NCBI RefSeq assembly: GCF_018324205.1
Contig: NZ_AP023356.1
Span: 5,996,001-6,060,000 of the forward strand
From: Actinoplanes ianthinogenes
GTDB lineage: Bacteria > Actinomycetota > Actinomycetes > Mycobacteriales > Micromonosporaceae
Direction of reading: 5' to 3'
Length of the DNA: 64,000 bases
Shown in pieces: positions 9,481 through 18,098 of this stretch (positions are counted from its first letter, which is position 1; each line of letters starts with the position of its first letter). Under the pieces are notes generated by a model that worked only from the letters and a program-made list of their open reading frames with translations, searched no databases and was not told where the DNA came from. Position numbers and translations under genes: made by a program.

Positions 9481-9795
9481 CTAGTAGATGTTCTTGAGCC
9501 GGTGCGCCCCTGCCTGGTCCTCGGCCTCGTAGGTGTTCGCAGCATTGCGCAGGGTTGCCGCGATCTCCTTCATGGCAGTTGCGCCCTCGGTAGCACGGGC
9601 TGTCACGGCGTTGATGACGTCGTTGTACGGGCCAACCATCGCCTGGAAGAGGCCAGCTTCGAGCCGGCCGAATTCCATGCCAGCCGCTTCGGTGCTTAGG
9701 GAAGTGAGCTTTCCGGCCTGCGTTTCCCACTGGCCCGCTTCGCTCCGTAGCACGTTTGTCGCGACCGACACTTCTCCCGCAGTGGGCTGGCTCAT
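9481..9795 (-). CDS. EspC/WXG100-like small secreted protein
   Basis: This 104-residue, almost fully helical protein has the size and pattern of the EspC-like (ESX-1 excreted factor) and WXG100 families. Near its C-terminus it carries Y89-E-A-E-D93, which fits the general type VII secretion signal YxxxD/E. Trp23 lies in the first helix. It overlaps the upstream YbaB-like gene by four bases and precedes the larger substrate by 13 bases, so the two are probably made and exported as a pair. No EccC or EccD core gene lies in the window, so export would need a system encoded elsewhere. Confidence 0.75.
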   Translation of the reverse strand: MSQPTAGEVSVATNVLRSEAGQWETQAGKLTSLSTEAAGMEFGRLEAGLFQAMVGPYNDVINAVTARATEGATAMKEIAATLRNAANTYEAEDQAGAHRLKNIY

Positions 9796-10532
9796 CGCAT
9801 ACCACCGGGTCTCTGGTGCTGATCGGTAAAGGCTGTGAGCGTGGCGAGGGCATCGCTCAGGAGTGTGTCGACGTCCGACCCCGCGTTCGTCTCTGGCGCG
9901 TCGATCTCGCTCTTCGCACGCTTCAGTGCCACCGCCAGCGCGGTGCTGATCCTGGTGCCGTCACAGTTGCGCGCCCATCTCGGCTCGATCTCGCAACCCG
10001 TCATGCCGCCTACGCCGAGCCGAACAACGACGTGGCGTCCGTCGTCTCGTCCTTCCGCCCCCTTGGTGGCCGGGGGAACCTCATCCGCACGGCGTTGGAC
10101 CGCCTGGAGGGCTTTCAAGACGTCTTCGCCGTACTCGACGTCGTTGTGCACTCGGCCGCCCGAGAGGGGCGATGGAGATGTCGCGGGAGAACTCTGGCCG
10201 AGAAAGTCTTCCGGGTATTCGTCGAGGTCTCTCTCTCGGCTCCACCAGTGGGTGTCGTCGAGTCGACGCGTCAACACCCGCATCGCTTGACGGACAGCCT
10301 CACGGTGAGCCTCCATCACCGCGACGCCAAGTTGCTCCGGCTCAAGTCGCTGCTGCCATTTGTCGCGAACACGGATCTCCGCCGGTAGACCGTTCGGACC
10401 TAGCACGACATGAACCCATCCGGTCGGATCGCTGCCCTCAGACCACTGCGGGGTAGCGGCTCCCAGCTCTTGAGCGAGCCGGCCGAGTGCCTCAACTCGT
10501 TGCTGTAGTTGGCGGAACGCTTCCGGCTGCAT
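9792..10532 (-). CDS. YbaB/EbfC-like protein associated with type VII substrates
   Basis: The 246-residue protein begins with a helical segment (QPEAFRQLQQRVEALGRLAQ), then a region of about 70 residues resembling the YbaB/EbfC fold (a Gly-containing strand, then a long helix with EAHREAVRQAMRVL). The C-terminal half is charged and variable. YbaB-like proteins are frequently encoded next to WXG100 and EspC-like genes in actinomycetes, where a chaperone or nucleoid role has been proposed; the role here is inferred from context. It is coupled to the next gene by an ATGA overlap. Confidence 0.65.
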   Translation of the reverse strand: MQPEAFRQLQQRVEALGRLAQELGAATPQWSEGSDPTGWVHVVLGPNGLPAEIRVRDKWQQRLEPEQLGVAVMEAHREAVRQAMRVLTRRLDDTHWWSRERDLDEYPEDFLGQSSPATSPSPLSGGRVHNDVEYGEDVLKALQAVQRRADEVPPATKGAEGRDDGRHVVVRLGVGGMTGCEIEPRWARNCDGTRISTALAVALKRAKSEIDAPETNAGSDVDTLLSDALATLTAFTDQHQRPGGMR

Positions 10533-10538
10533 CGTCGG

Positions 10539-10955
10539 TCAACGTCCTTCCGAGGATGGCTTCGACCGTAGAAGCGCTTGAGTGATCATCACGATCGAGA
10601 ACGCGGCATGGAGCAACAGCACGGCGAAGATGAGAGTGACTCCCCCTGCGAACAAGAGCGCGAGCGCCATCGCAGCGATCAAGCCCGCGAAGATGGCCAG
10701 CAAGATCGCCATAATCAGCCGGATCAAGCCGTCGACGCCCCGCCAGGCCATCACTGTTCCGATCGCCGAGAACACGGCAGCCACGACGCCGATGGCGAAG
10801 GTTCCCTGGGCTCCGAACGGCGAGGCGTCCGCGATCTCGTCGAACCCGGTTGCCGCGACACCTACAACGAGCGGCTCCACTACTGCGGGCAGGCCAAACA
10901 GCAGGAGTGCGAGCCCGCTAGTAGGTCGTCGGGTTCCAGCCGATCGTGTTGCCAT
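10539..10955 (-). CDS. Four-helix membrane protein in the type VII-like cassette
   Basis: The 138-residue protein has about four hydrophobic segments (residues 13-34, 50-70, 78-105 and 106-128) and a basic tail. The ATG at 10955 is preceded by a GGGGGT ribosome site. It is the first gene of the leftward cassette, six bases from the YbaB-like gene. The family is not recognised; membrane location and co-transcription with the secretion-like genes are the supported statements. Confidence 0.7.
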   Translation of the reverse strand: MATRSAGTRRPTSGLALLLFGLPAVVEPLVVGVAATGFDEIADASPFGAQGTFAIGVVAAVFSAIGTVMAWRGVDGLIRLIMAILLAIFAGLIAAMALALLFAGGVTLIFAVLLLHAAFSIVMITQALLRSKPSSEGR

Positions 10956-11277
10956 GTCACTACCCCCGGTAATGAAGAGGGACGGAGTGTCTGATTCCTG
11001 CCAACCTGCGCAACCCCGGTTCCAGGTTCACGATCAACCGCTTGATAGCCGCTCATAGATCTACTGCCGACTTGTTGAGCGCCGGACCAGGGAGAAGCTC
11101 AGCTTCACCTGTCGCTTATGGCCATCTATTTGGCACCTGCACACTGGTATACGCCAGTGCTCCCGCAGAGGTTCAGCGTGGTGTTCTTAGCGCAAGCAAG
11201 GTTTGCGGGTTGACCTTTGCGAAGAAGTCGCCGCACCCCCGTGTTCACCTTCGGCCCGACTACTCAACGCCGGGCAC
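10956..11277. other. Gene-free stretch upstream of the secretion-like cassette
   Basis: This stretch of about 320 bases has lower GC than the surrounding DNA. An open frame on the plus strand (11042-11281) lacks a ribosome site and a recognisable product. The leftward promoter of the cassette should lie here, and a palindrome is present at 11142-11159. Nothing else is recognised. Confidence 0.5.
11142..11159. promoter_or_regulatory. Palindrome CACTGG-N6-CCAGTG upstream of the secretion-like cassette
   Basis: Perfect 6-bp arms flank TATACG about 190 bases upstream of the cassette start at 10955. It could be an operator for a dimeric regulator or part of a decayed element end. There is no functional evidence beyond symmetry. 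Confidence 0.3.
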
Positions 11278-11472
11278 CTAGCCACGACGGAGTAGGGCAC
11301 GACCAGCGGCAAGGGTGGAGTGGATCTGCGCCACCGTGATCGGGATCGAGTCTTCGCCACTACGTCGAACGATGCTGATGTAGGCACCTTCAACCCGGTC
11401 GCCGACGATGGCCCCATGCACCAGGAACGGCTTCAGCTCCTCTTCCTGAGCGGGTAGAGACACCAGAACCAA
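11278..11472 (-). CDS. Small hypothetical protein or gene fragment beside tRNA-Arg
   Basis: The 64-residue frame starts with a TTG at 11472 preceded by GGGGAGG at short spacing. An in-frame stop at 11560-11562 limits it upstream. The product (LPAQEEELKPFLVHG...) has normal protein composition, but the family is not recognised. Its location in low-GC DNA between the cassette and the tRNA 3' end fits a remnant of a larger integrated gene. Whether it is expressed is uncertain. Confidence 0.35.
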   Translation of the reverse strand: MVLVSLPAQEEELKPFLVHGAIVGDRVEGAYISIVRRSGEDSIPITVAQIHSTLAAGRALLRRG

Positions 11473-11685
11473 GCCCTCCCCAGCGCTGGTCTCGACCCGA
11501 CCTGTTGCGGCTCCGGAGCGTTCGCCGGTAGCTCGCGAAGGTCCTTTCGCTGGCTTCGTTCACATGGGCTTGTACCGGCGAGGGGTGGTTTCTTTGTAGG
11601 CCAGCCATCTGGAGTCTCTCGCTCTCGTGTACACCGAGAGACTCCGTACAGCGCTAGATCGGCTGTTTTAGCAGGTAGAAGTGGT

Positions 11686-11761
11686 TGGCGCGCCCGGTAG
11701 GATTCGAACCTACGACCCACGGATTAGAAGTCCGTTGCTCTATCCGCTGAGCTACGAGCGC
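11686..11761 (-). tRNA. tRNA-Arg, anticodon TCT
   Basis: Read on the minus strand, the 76 bases fold as a cloverleaf. The 7-bp acceptor stem (GCGCTCG with CGGGCGC, one G-T pair) is followed by discriminator G and an encoded CCA. The D arm contains TAGCTCAGC, the anticodon loop CTTCTAA gives TCT (AGA codons), and the T arm is GTAGG-TTCGAAT-CCTAC. Its 3' end faces the low-GC cassette. Confidence 0.97.
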
Positions 11762-11774
11762 TGGCCAGCACATA

Positions 11775-12854
11775 CTAGGCGGTCGTGCCGGACTTGTCGT
11801 CCGCCTCGTCGGCCGCCTTCTCCACAGCGGCCTCGGCCGCCTCCAGGACCACCGCCCGGCCGCCCTGATCCTCCGGTGCCGGCGGGACGTCGATCTCCGG
11901 GGTGCCCGGCTCCGGCACGAACGCCTCGGTCCAGCGGCCCAGCTCCCGGAAGAGCTCGGCGCGGACCTGTTTGCCGGACAGCGTCAGGTCGTGCTTGCCG
12001 CCGTTGAACTGGGCGATCGTCACCCGCGGGCCGAGCCCCGGCGCGAACTTGACGATGTGCTCGACGTCCAGGACGGAGTCGGTCACGTGGACGTCCTCGT
12101 GCCAGGCGCGCCCGCGGAACGTCCGATCCGAGCAGGCGACCAGCACCGGCGCGTCGATGGACAGGCCGGCTTGCAGCCGGCGCTGGCCCCGCCGGATCGC
12201 GGCCAGCCAGCCCATCCGGACCGGGAAGCCGAGAATCGGCTTCCACGCCAGGTCGTACGCCCACTCGCCGTGGTAGTCGCGGTGGATGCTCTGGCCGTAC
12301 AGGCCCAGGGAGGGTGTCGGCAGCTGCTTGTACGGCGTCCGGCCGGTGGTCGCGATCAGCATCGACATGGCCGGGCGGCGCATGAACCAGGGCAGGTTGA
12401 AGTCGAAGAACGGACTGTTCAGGAACAGTCCGTCGACGAGGCCCTGCCCGCGGCGCGCATGGGCCCAGAGCGAAGTGATCAGCCCCCCGGTCGAGTGCGC
12501 GCTCACCAGCAGCTGGTCATGGCCGTCCTCGGCGCGGATGATCCGGGCCGCCTCGTCCAGCTCCGGGAAGTACTCCGTCAGGCTGCGGGCGAAGTTCGGC
12601 GTCTGGTGGGGCAGCAGGCTGCGGCCGTACTTGCGCAGGTCGAGGGCGTAGAAGTCCCAGCCGCGCTCGACGAAGAAGTCGGCCAGGTGGGTCTGGAAGA
12701 AGTAGTCCACGAACCCGTGGACGTGCAGCACCGCCCGGCGGGACGGCTGCTCGGCGCGCCGTCTGACCAGCGTGGCCACGACCGGGCCCTCGTCGTCGGT
12801 GCCCAGCTCGATGGTGTGCCGTTCATACGGCCAGCCCAGGACGTCGGTCTCCAC
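11775..12854 (-). CDS. Alpha/beta hydrolase, S33 / monoacylglycerol lipase-like
   Basis: The 359-residue cytoplasmic protein shows the alpha/beta hydrolase pattern: an oxyanion-hole region VLHVHGFVDY (41-51), the nucleophile elbow AHSTGG with Ser121, and a late acidic segment near residue 214 and His near 241 (HIVKFAP) that could complete the triad. The best resemblance is to monoacylglycerol lipase/lysophospholipase-type hydrolases. The tail after about residue 315 is Ala/Glu/Asp-rich and probably disordered. It stands alone just upstream of the tRNA. The substrate cannot be predicted. Confidence 0.85.
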   Translation of the reverse strand: METDVLGWPYERHTIELGTDDEGPVVATLVRRRAEQPSRRAVLHVHGFVDYFFQTHLADFFVERGWDFYALDLRKYGRSLLPHQTPNFARSLTEYFPELDEAARIIRAEDGHDQLLVSAHSTGGLITSLWAHARRGQGLVDGLFLNSPFFDFNLPWFMRRPAMSMLIATTGRTPYKQLPTPSLGLYGQSIHRDYHGEWAYDLAWKPILGFPVRMGWLAAIRRGQRRLQAGLSIDAPVLVACSDRTFRGRAWHEDVHVTDSVLDVEHIVKFAPGLGPRVTIAQFNGGKHDLTLSGKQVRAELFRELGRWTEAFVPEPGTPEIDVPPAPEDQGGRAVVLEAAEAAVEKAADEADDKSGTTA

Positions 12855-13019
12855 CCGGACAGGTTACCCATGAGTACGCCGTCGCGCGCCATAACAGATC
12901 GACCGAGATCCGGGCCGGTCCTCCACAATCCCGCGCCGTCCACAGGGCGAGCCGCCCGGAGGTGGCCGGCGGGCCAGGCTGTGCCACGTCCGCTGCACTT
13001 CCACCACAAGGAGACACCA

Positions 13020-13628
13020 GTGTTCGACACCCACATCGTCGTCGTCGGCAACGTGCTGACCAAGCCCGAGTGGCGCCGCACCACCAACTCCAACCAGCTG
13101 GTGGCGAACTTCCGGCTCGCCTCCACCGCCCGCCGGTACGACCGGGAGAACCGCTGCTGGGTCGACGGCAACACGCTCCGCGTCCGGGTCTCCGCCTGGC
13201 GCAAGCTGGCCGAGAACGTCGGATCCTCGATCAACGTCGGCGACCCGGTGATCGTTTTCGGCCGTCTCTACACCCGTGACTGGCAGGACGAGGAAGCCAA
13301 CCACCGCGTCTCGTACGAGATGGAGGCCCTCGCCGTCGGCCACGACCTGGCCCGCGGCCGATCCCGGTTCTACCGCGCCCGCCCGGCCGGGACCAGCACC
13401 GTGGAGGACACCGAGGCGGACACCGTGATCGACGGCGAACCGGCCGAACCGGTGGCCGACGGCGAGACGCCGGTGCGGTACGGCGACGGGCTGCCCGAGC
13501 TGATCCCCGGTGAGGTGGAGCCCGCCTTCCTGGAGGTGGTGGCCGAGCTGGCCGAGGAGAGCGCCGAGGAGGAGACCGTCGAGGCACCGCGCTCACGGCG
13601 TACGAAAAAGGAGCCGGTCGCGGCCTGA
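13020..13628 (+). CDS. ssb: Single-stranded DNA-binding protein
   Basis: The GTG at 13020 follows AAGGAGA at good spacing and gives 202 residues. Residues 1-110 form the OB fold with the usual SSB N-terminal pattern (IVVVGNVLTKPEWRRT) and conserved aromatic residues (FRLAS, CWVDG). The tail is acidic (many Glu/Ala) but ends in KKEPVAA instead of the DDIPF-like tip, as often seen in secondary actinobacterial SSBs such as SsbB. It is therefore probably a paralogue and not the main replication SSB, which is an inference. Confidence 0.88.
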   Translation: MFDTHIVVVGNVLTKPEWRRTTNSNQLVANFRLASTARRYDRENRCWVDGNTLRVRVSAWRKLAENVGSSINVGDPVIVFGRLYTRDWQDEEANHRVSYEMEALAVGHDLARGRSRFYRARPAGTSTVEDTEADTVIDGEPAEPVADGETPVRYGDGLPELIPGEVEPAFLEVVAELAEESAEEETVEAPRSRRTKKEPVAA

Positions 13629-13691
13629 GACCTTCCCGCACAGCCGCCGCCCCGGGGGTCTCTCCCTGCGGATTCCCGGGGTGGCCGGCGC

Positions 13692-13732
13692 CCGGCGGCC
13701 CGGTCGCGTCGGGGTCCGGGCCGGGCCGCCGG
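13692..13732. terminator. GC-rich hairpin downstream of ssb
   Basis: Arms of 12 bp (13692-13703 with 13721-13732) with a 17-base loop lie about 65 bases after the ssb stop. There is no U tract. It is a candidate factor-independent terminator; GC-rich chance pairing is possible. Confidence 0.45.
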
Positions 13733-13872
13733 TGCGGGACGGGCAACGTGCCAAGTTTGTCGACGAACCCCGATTCCCTCGATCGGGATAGGCCGATCGT
13801 GCCGGTTCTCCGAGCCGCCAGGCGGAGCGGCCCGATTGGTCTCGAGACAACCCCAACCGGCAGACTGAGGCG

Positions 13873-14334
13873 GTGATGCTGAAGGACATCCGCGCCGTCG
13901 CCGACGAGACGATGGTGCTAACGCCCGAGGATCCGGACGCCGAGCAGGTCAACACGAACTGGTTCGGCGCGCCGCCGCACGAGCGGATGGGCACGTCGGC
14001 CGACGAGGTGGTGACCGCGTTCGAGGAGACCGCGGCCGCGCTGCGCGAGCAGGTGTCCGTCTCCGGTCACCAGGGGACCGCGACCTTCTACGTGTGGCAC
14101 GACGCGGAGGCCGGCCAGCTGCGCTGCTCGGTCGGCAGCCGGAAACCGAGCGACCTGGTGTTCCCGGTCGTCTACCAGGTGACCGAGGACCTGCGCGCGA
14201 TCGTGGTGGAGTTCCTGGAGGACCGGGCGCCCGGGTCGATCCAGTGGGGCGCGCTGGAACCGGTGCCGTACCCGGAGTCGGAGCCGGTGGCGCTCGCCGT
14301 GTGGGCGTTCGACCTGACCCCGTTCGGCCGCTGA
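13873..14334 (+). CDS. Conserved hypothetical protein upstream of cobD
   Basis: The 153-residue soluble protein may start at the GTG at 13873 or the ATG at 13876. It is mixed alpha/beta with strands such as TATFYVWHD and LRAIVVEFLED, and has no signal or membrane segment. It ends six bases before cobD, so it may be co-transcribed with the cobalamin genes, but nothing ties its function to them. The family is not recognised. Confidence 0.7.
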   Translation: MMLKDIRAVADETMVLTPEDPDAEQVNTNWFGAPPHERMGTSADEVVTAFEETAAALREQVSVSGHQGTATFYVWHDAEAGQLRCSVGSRKPSDLVFPVVYQVTEDLRAIVVEFLEDRAPGSIQWGALEPVPYPESEPVALAVWAFDLTPFGR

Positions 14335-14339
14335 CCGCC

Positions 14340-15368
14340 GTGCCCTCGCGATGGACCGCGGACGCGGCCGGGCTGATCGCCGGATACCTGCTGGACGCCG
14401 TGCTCGGCGACCCGCGTCGATTCCACCCGGTGGCCGGGTTCGGCACCGCGGCCGCCGCCCTGGAGCGCCGGGTCTACCAGCCCCGGCGCCGGGCCGGAGC
14501 GGTGTTCACCGCGGTCGCGGTGGGCGTGCCGGTCCTGGCCGGGCTGGCCGCCGGCCGGGCCACCCGGAACGTTCCGGTTGCCCGGTTCGCGCTCACCGCC
14601 GCCGCCACCTGGACGGTGCTGGGCGGCCGGACGCTGCGCAAGGAGTCCCGGGTGATGGCGCGGCACCTGGAAGCCGGTGATCTGGCGGCGGCCCGCGGGC
14701 GGCTGAACCATCTGTGCGGGCGGGATCCGTCCGCGCTCGACGAGCCGGAGCTGGCGCGGGCGACGGTCGAGTCGGTCGCCGAGAACACGTCGGACGCGGT
14801 GGTCGCGCCCCTGTTCTGGGGGGCGGTGCTGGGGCCGGCCGGGCTGCTCGGGTATCGGGCGGCCAACACGCTGGACGCGATGGTGGGGCATCGGTCGGTG
14901 CGGTATGCGCGGTTCGGGACGGCTTCGGCCCGGCTGGACGACGTGCTGAACCTGGTGCCGTCCCGGATCACCGGGATGTTGACGATCGTGGTGTCGCCGG
15001 TCGGACGGGGGTCGCCTCGGGAGACGCTGCGGGTGTGGCGGCGGGATCGGGGGGATCATCCGTCGCCCAACGCCGGGCAGTGCGAGGCGGCCATGGCGGG
15101 GGCGCTCGGGGTTCGGCTCGGTGGGCGGAACGTCTATTTCGGACGTAGTGAGACCCGGCCGTTTCTCGGGGACGGGCCCAAGCCGGGGGCGGTGCATCTG
15201 CGGCGGGCGGCTCGGGTTTCCGGGGCGGTGGGGGTGGCTGCTCTGGTGCTGGCGGCTGGGGGTGCGCTGGTCCGGGGTGGGGTTGGGGCGGTTGGTCGGA
15301 GGCGGGGGTGGGGGTGGGGCCCCGCAGGGGCCACCAGCGCACCCGCAACCCGGAGCACCCCCCGATGA
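14340..15368 (+). CDS. cobD: Adenosylcobinamide-phosphate synthase
   Basis: This membrane enzyme (CobD/CbiB) condenses adenosylcobyric acid with aminopropanol phosphate in cobalamin synthesis. Conserved signatures are LLDAVLGDPRRFHPV near the N-terminus, VESVAENTSDAVVAPLFW in the middle and HPSPNAGQCEAAMAGALGV near residue 240. Several hydrophobic helices fit an integral membrane protein, and the tail is Gly-rich. The start is the GTG at 14340; the stop overlaps cobQ as ATGA. Confidence 0.93.
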   Translation: MPSRWTADAAGLIAGYLLDAVLGDPRRFHPVAGFGTAAAALERRVYQPRRRAGAVFTAVAVGVPVLAGLAAGRATRNVPVARFALTAAATWTVLGGRTLRKESRVMARHLEAGDLAAARGRLNHLCGRDPSALDEPELARATVESVAENTSDAVVAPLFWGAVLGPAGLLGYRAANTLDAMVGHRSVRYARFGTASARLDDVLNLVPSRITGMLTIVVSPVGRGSPRETLRVWRRDRGDHPSPNAGQCEAAMAGALGVRLGGRNVYFGRSETRPFLGDGPKPGAVHLRRAARVSGAVGVAALVLAAGGALVRGGVGAVGRRRGWGWGPAGATSAPATRSTPR

Positions 15369-16891
15369 CCGCCGGCCTCCTGATCGCCGGCACCACATCG
15401 GACGCCGGTAAGAGCGTCGTGACCGCCGGCATCTGCCGCTACCTGCACCGCAACGGCGTCCGGGTAGCCCCCTTCAAAGCCCAGAACATGTCCAACAACT
15501 CGGTGGTCGTGGTAGCCCCCGACGGCCGTGGCGGCGAGATCGGCCGAGCCCAGGCCATGCAGGCCGAGGCGTGCGGCCTCGCCCCGGACCTCCGCTTCAA
15601 CCCGGTCCTTCTCAAACCCGGCAGCGACCGCTCCAGCCAGGTCATCCTGCTCGGCGAGGCGATCGACACGGTCACCGCCGGGAACTATCGGTCCCTGCGC
15701 CCCAAGCTGGCCGAGACCGCGTACGCCACCCTCACCGACCTGCGAGCCGACTACGACGCCGTGATCTGCGAGGGCGCCGGCAGCCCCGCCGAGATCAACC
15801 TGCGCGAGGGCGACTTCGTCAACATGGGCCTGGCCCGCCGTTTCCGGCTGCCCACCCTGGTGGTCGGCGACATCGACCGGGGTGGCGTGTTCGCGGCCTT
15901 CTTCGGCACCCTGGCCCTGCTCTCCGCCGAGGATCAGGCGCTGGTGTCCGGCTTCGTGATCAACAAGTTCCGCGGCGACCTGGGCCTGCTCCAGCCGGGC
16001 AACGACATGATCACCGCGGTGACTGGGCGTCCGGTGCACGGCGTGCTGCCGTTCCACCGGGACGTCTGGCTGGACGCCGAGGACTCGCTGGCGTACGGAA
16101 CGACTCTGGGCCGTCCCGGCCCGCCGCAGGGCCGTGAGTGGCTGCGGGTCGCGGTGATCCGGCTGCCCCGGATCTCGAACGCCACCGACGCCGAGGCGCT
16201 CGCCGCCGAGCCGGGCGTCCGGGTGCATCTCACCGTCGAGCCGGGCGACGTCGCCGACGCCGACCTGGTGATGCTGCCCGGCTCCAAGGCCACCGTCAGC
16301 GACCTGGCCTGGCTGCGGGAGACCGGGCTGGCCGAGGCGGTGCGCGCGCACGCGGCCGCCGGCAAGCCGCTGCTCGGTGTCTGCGGCGGGTTCCAGATGC
16401 TCGCCGAGTCGATCGACGACGAGGTGGAGAGCGGGCACGGCGTGGTGCCCGGGCTGGGCCTGCTGCCGGTCGGCATCACCTTCGCGGCGCGCAAGACGCT
16501 GGCCCGCGGCACGGGGTCCGGGCTGGGCGCGCCGGTGCACGGCTACGAGATCCACCACGGGCGGGTCACCGCCGGCGAGCCGGAGCCGCTGCTGCGCTAC
16601 GCCGACGGTCGGCCGGAGGGCGCGGTGTCCGGGAACGTCTACGGCACCCACTGGCACGGCGCGTTCGAGTCCGACGAGTTCCGTCGCCGCTTCCTGACCG
16701 TGGCCGCCGCGCAGGCCGGGCGGCACGGGTTCACGGTGGCCCCGGACACCCGGTACGCCACGATCCGCGCCCGCGCCCTGGACGTGCTCGGCGATCTGGT
16801 GGCCGAGCACCTGGACACCGAGGCGCTCTGGCGGCTGCTGGAAAACGGCGCCCCACCTGGGTTGCCGTTCGTTGCGCCAGGTGCCCCGTAA
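15365..16891 (+). CDS. cobQ: Cobyric acid synthase
   Basis: This cytoplasmic enzyme amidates adenosylcobyrinic acid a,c-diamide at positions b, d, e and g using glutamine and ATP. The 508 residues carry an N-terminal synthetase domain with GTTSDAGKS (9-17) and the CobQ signature FKAQNMSNNS. The C-terminal class I amidotransferase domain has nucleophile Cys340 in LLGVCGGFQ and the His motif NVYGTHWHGAFE. Unlike the CobB homologue at 27 kb, its catalytic residues are intact. It is translationally coupled to cobD. Confidence 0.95.
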   Translation: MTAGLLIAGTTSDAGKSVVTAGICRYLHRNGVRVAPFKAQNMSNNSVVVVAPDGRGGEIGRAQAMQAEACGLAPDLRFNPVLLKPGSDRSSQVILLGEAIDTVTAGNYRSLRPKLAETAYATLTDLRADYDAVICEGAGSPAEINLREGDFVNMGLARRFRLPTLVVGDIDRGGVFAAFFGTLALLSAEDQALVSGFVINKFRGDLGLLQPGNDMITAVTGRPVHGVLPFHRDVWLDAEDSLAYGTTLGRPGPPQGREWLRVAVIRLPRISNATDAEALAAEPGVRVHLTVEPGDVADADLVMLPGSKATVSDLAWLRETGLAEAVRAHAAAGKPLLGVCGGFQMLAESIDDEVESGHGVVPGLGLLPVGITFAARKTLARGTGSGLGAPVHGYEIHHGRVTAGEPEPLLRYADGRPEGAVSGNVYGTHWHGAFESDEFRRRFLTVAAAQAGRHGFTVAPDTRYATIRARALDVLGDLVAEHLDTEALWRLLENGAPPGLPFVAPGAP

Positions 16892-16993
16892 GGGTCGGAC
16901 CCTGACGACATCGTTGCGCTCCGGGCGTACGTTGGGTCCGGCGCGGCGGTCGCCGCGCGGCCGGATGTGTGCCACGAGGACGGGGTGTGATCG

Positions 16994-18085
16994 ATGACCA
17001 CCGACGAGGAGAACCGACCGGTACGCCGCCGGGTGACGCTGACCGGGATCAGTTCACGTGCCTGGGAGCATCCGGCCGACCGGGGCGCCTTGACCGCGCT
17101 GCGGGAGCTGCGCGGCTTCGACGACGTGGTGAAGACGTTCTTCGGGATGTGGAACGAGCGCGGTTTCCGGCTGGCCTACCTGGCCGGCGCGATCCGCGTC
17201 GACCACCGGCAGTACCCGCGGGTCTACCAGCGCTTCACCGAGGCGGCCAGCACGCTCGACATCGCCGAGCTGCCCGAGCTCTTCGTGAGCCAGTCGCCGA
17301 TCATCAACGGTTCGGCGATCGGCCTGGACAAGCCGTTCATCGTGATCACCACGGGCGCGGTGGAGAAACTCGACGACGACGAGCTGCGGGCCGTGCTCGG
17401 GCACGAGCTGGGCCACGTGCGCAGCGGCCACGCCGTCTACAAGACCATCATGATGATCCTGACCAGCTGGGCGGCGAATCTCAGCTGGATCCCGGTGGGC
17501 GCGATCGCGCTGCGGGCGATCATCGCCGCGATGCTGGAGTGGTGGCGCAAGGCGGAGCTCTCCGCCGACCGGGCCGGCCTGCTCGCCGGGCAGGACCCGG
17601 CCGCCTCGCTGCGGCTGCTGATGAAACTGGCCGGTGGCGGCGACCTGTCGCAGATCGACACCACCGCGTTCCTGGAGCAGGCCGCGGAGTACGAGGGCGG
17701 CGGCGACATCCGGGACAGCATCCACAAGCTCGGCATGACCGCGTGGAGCACCCACCCGTTCCCGGTCGCGCGGGCCGCCGAGCTGCGCAAGTGGATCGAC
17801 TCGGGGGCGTACGCGCAGATTCTCGGCGGCGACTACCCGCGCCGCGACTCGGACGGCGACGCCTCGGTCACCGAGGACGTGAAGGCCGCGGCGAAGTCGT
17901 ACCGGGATGACTTCGCCAATTCGCAGGATCCGCTGGTCGGGTTGGTCCGCCGGTTCGGCGACGGCGCCTCGGACATGGCCGGGGCGGCCGCCGGCCGTGC
18001 GATGAACTGGGCGAGTGAGGCCCGCCGCCGGGCCCGCGGTGACGACAACGGCGGTGGCAACGGCAACGGCGGCGAGGCGGGCTGA
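16994..18085 (+). CDS. M48-family zinc metallopeptidase
   Basis: The 363-residue protein holds the HEXXH zinc motif (H137-E-L-G-H141), with a third ligand probably the Glu of ELSADRAG near residue 188, as in HtpX/Ste24-like M48 peptidases. A hydrophobic stretch follows the motif (about 152-185). The N-terminal 95 residues resemble other actinobacterial M48 proteins with an upstream helical domain. The C-terminal tail from about 300 is Ala/Gly/Asn-rich. A role in membrane protein quality control is typical for the family; the substrate is not known. It sits 13 bases before the M20 peptidase. Confidence 0.88.
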   Translation: MTTDEENRPVRRRVTLTGISSRAWEHPADRGALTALRELRGFDDVVKTFFGMWNERGFRLAYLAGAIRVDHRQYPRVYQRFTEAASTLDIAELPELFVSQSPIINGSAIGLDKPFIVITTGAVEKLDDDELRAVLGHELGHVRSGHAVYKTIMMILTSWAANLSWIPVGAIALRAIIAAMLEWWRKAELSADRAGLLAGQDPAASLRLLMKLAGGGDLSQIDTTAFLEQAAEYEGGGDIRDSIHKLGMTAWSTHPFPVARAAELRKWIDSGAYAQILGGDYPRRDSDGDASVTEDVKAAAKSYRDDFANSQDPLVGLVRRFGDGASDMAGAAAGRAMNWASEARRRARGDDNGGGNGNGGEAG

Positions 18086-18098
18086 TTACGATCGGCGA

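Larger units (their letters stand above)
8670..11685. mobile_element. Probable tRNA-associated genomic island remnant
   Basis: The segment has visibly lower GC and less biased third codon positions than the DNA on either side, holds accessory secretion-like genes and abuts the 3' end of tRNA-Arg at 11686, the classic attachment site for integrating elements. No integrase gene and no duplicate of the tRNA 3' end near 8640-8670 could be found by eye, so if it was an element it is decayed. The boundary at 8670 is approximate. Confidence 0.35.

Noticed and set aside
9756..10388. Plus-strand frame antisense to the YbaB-like gene
   Set aside because: The minus strand has coupled overlaps and a protein-like composition; the plus frame is a shadow.
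11042..11281. Plus-strand frame of 79 codons upstream of the secretion-like cassette
   Set aside because: There is no ribosome site, the composition is odd and it overlaps the region expected to hold the leftward promoter.
13629..14339. Cobalamin riboswitch before cobD
   Set aside because: No B12-box-like segment or long structured leader could be recognised; only a GC hairpin after ssb and a coding gene are present.
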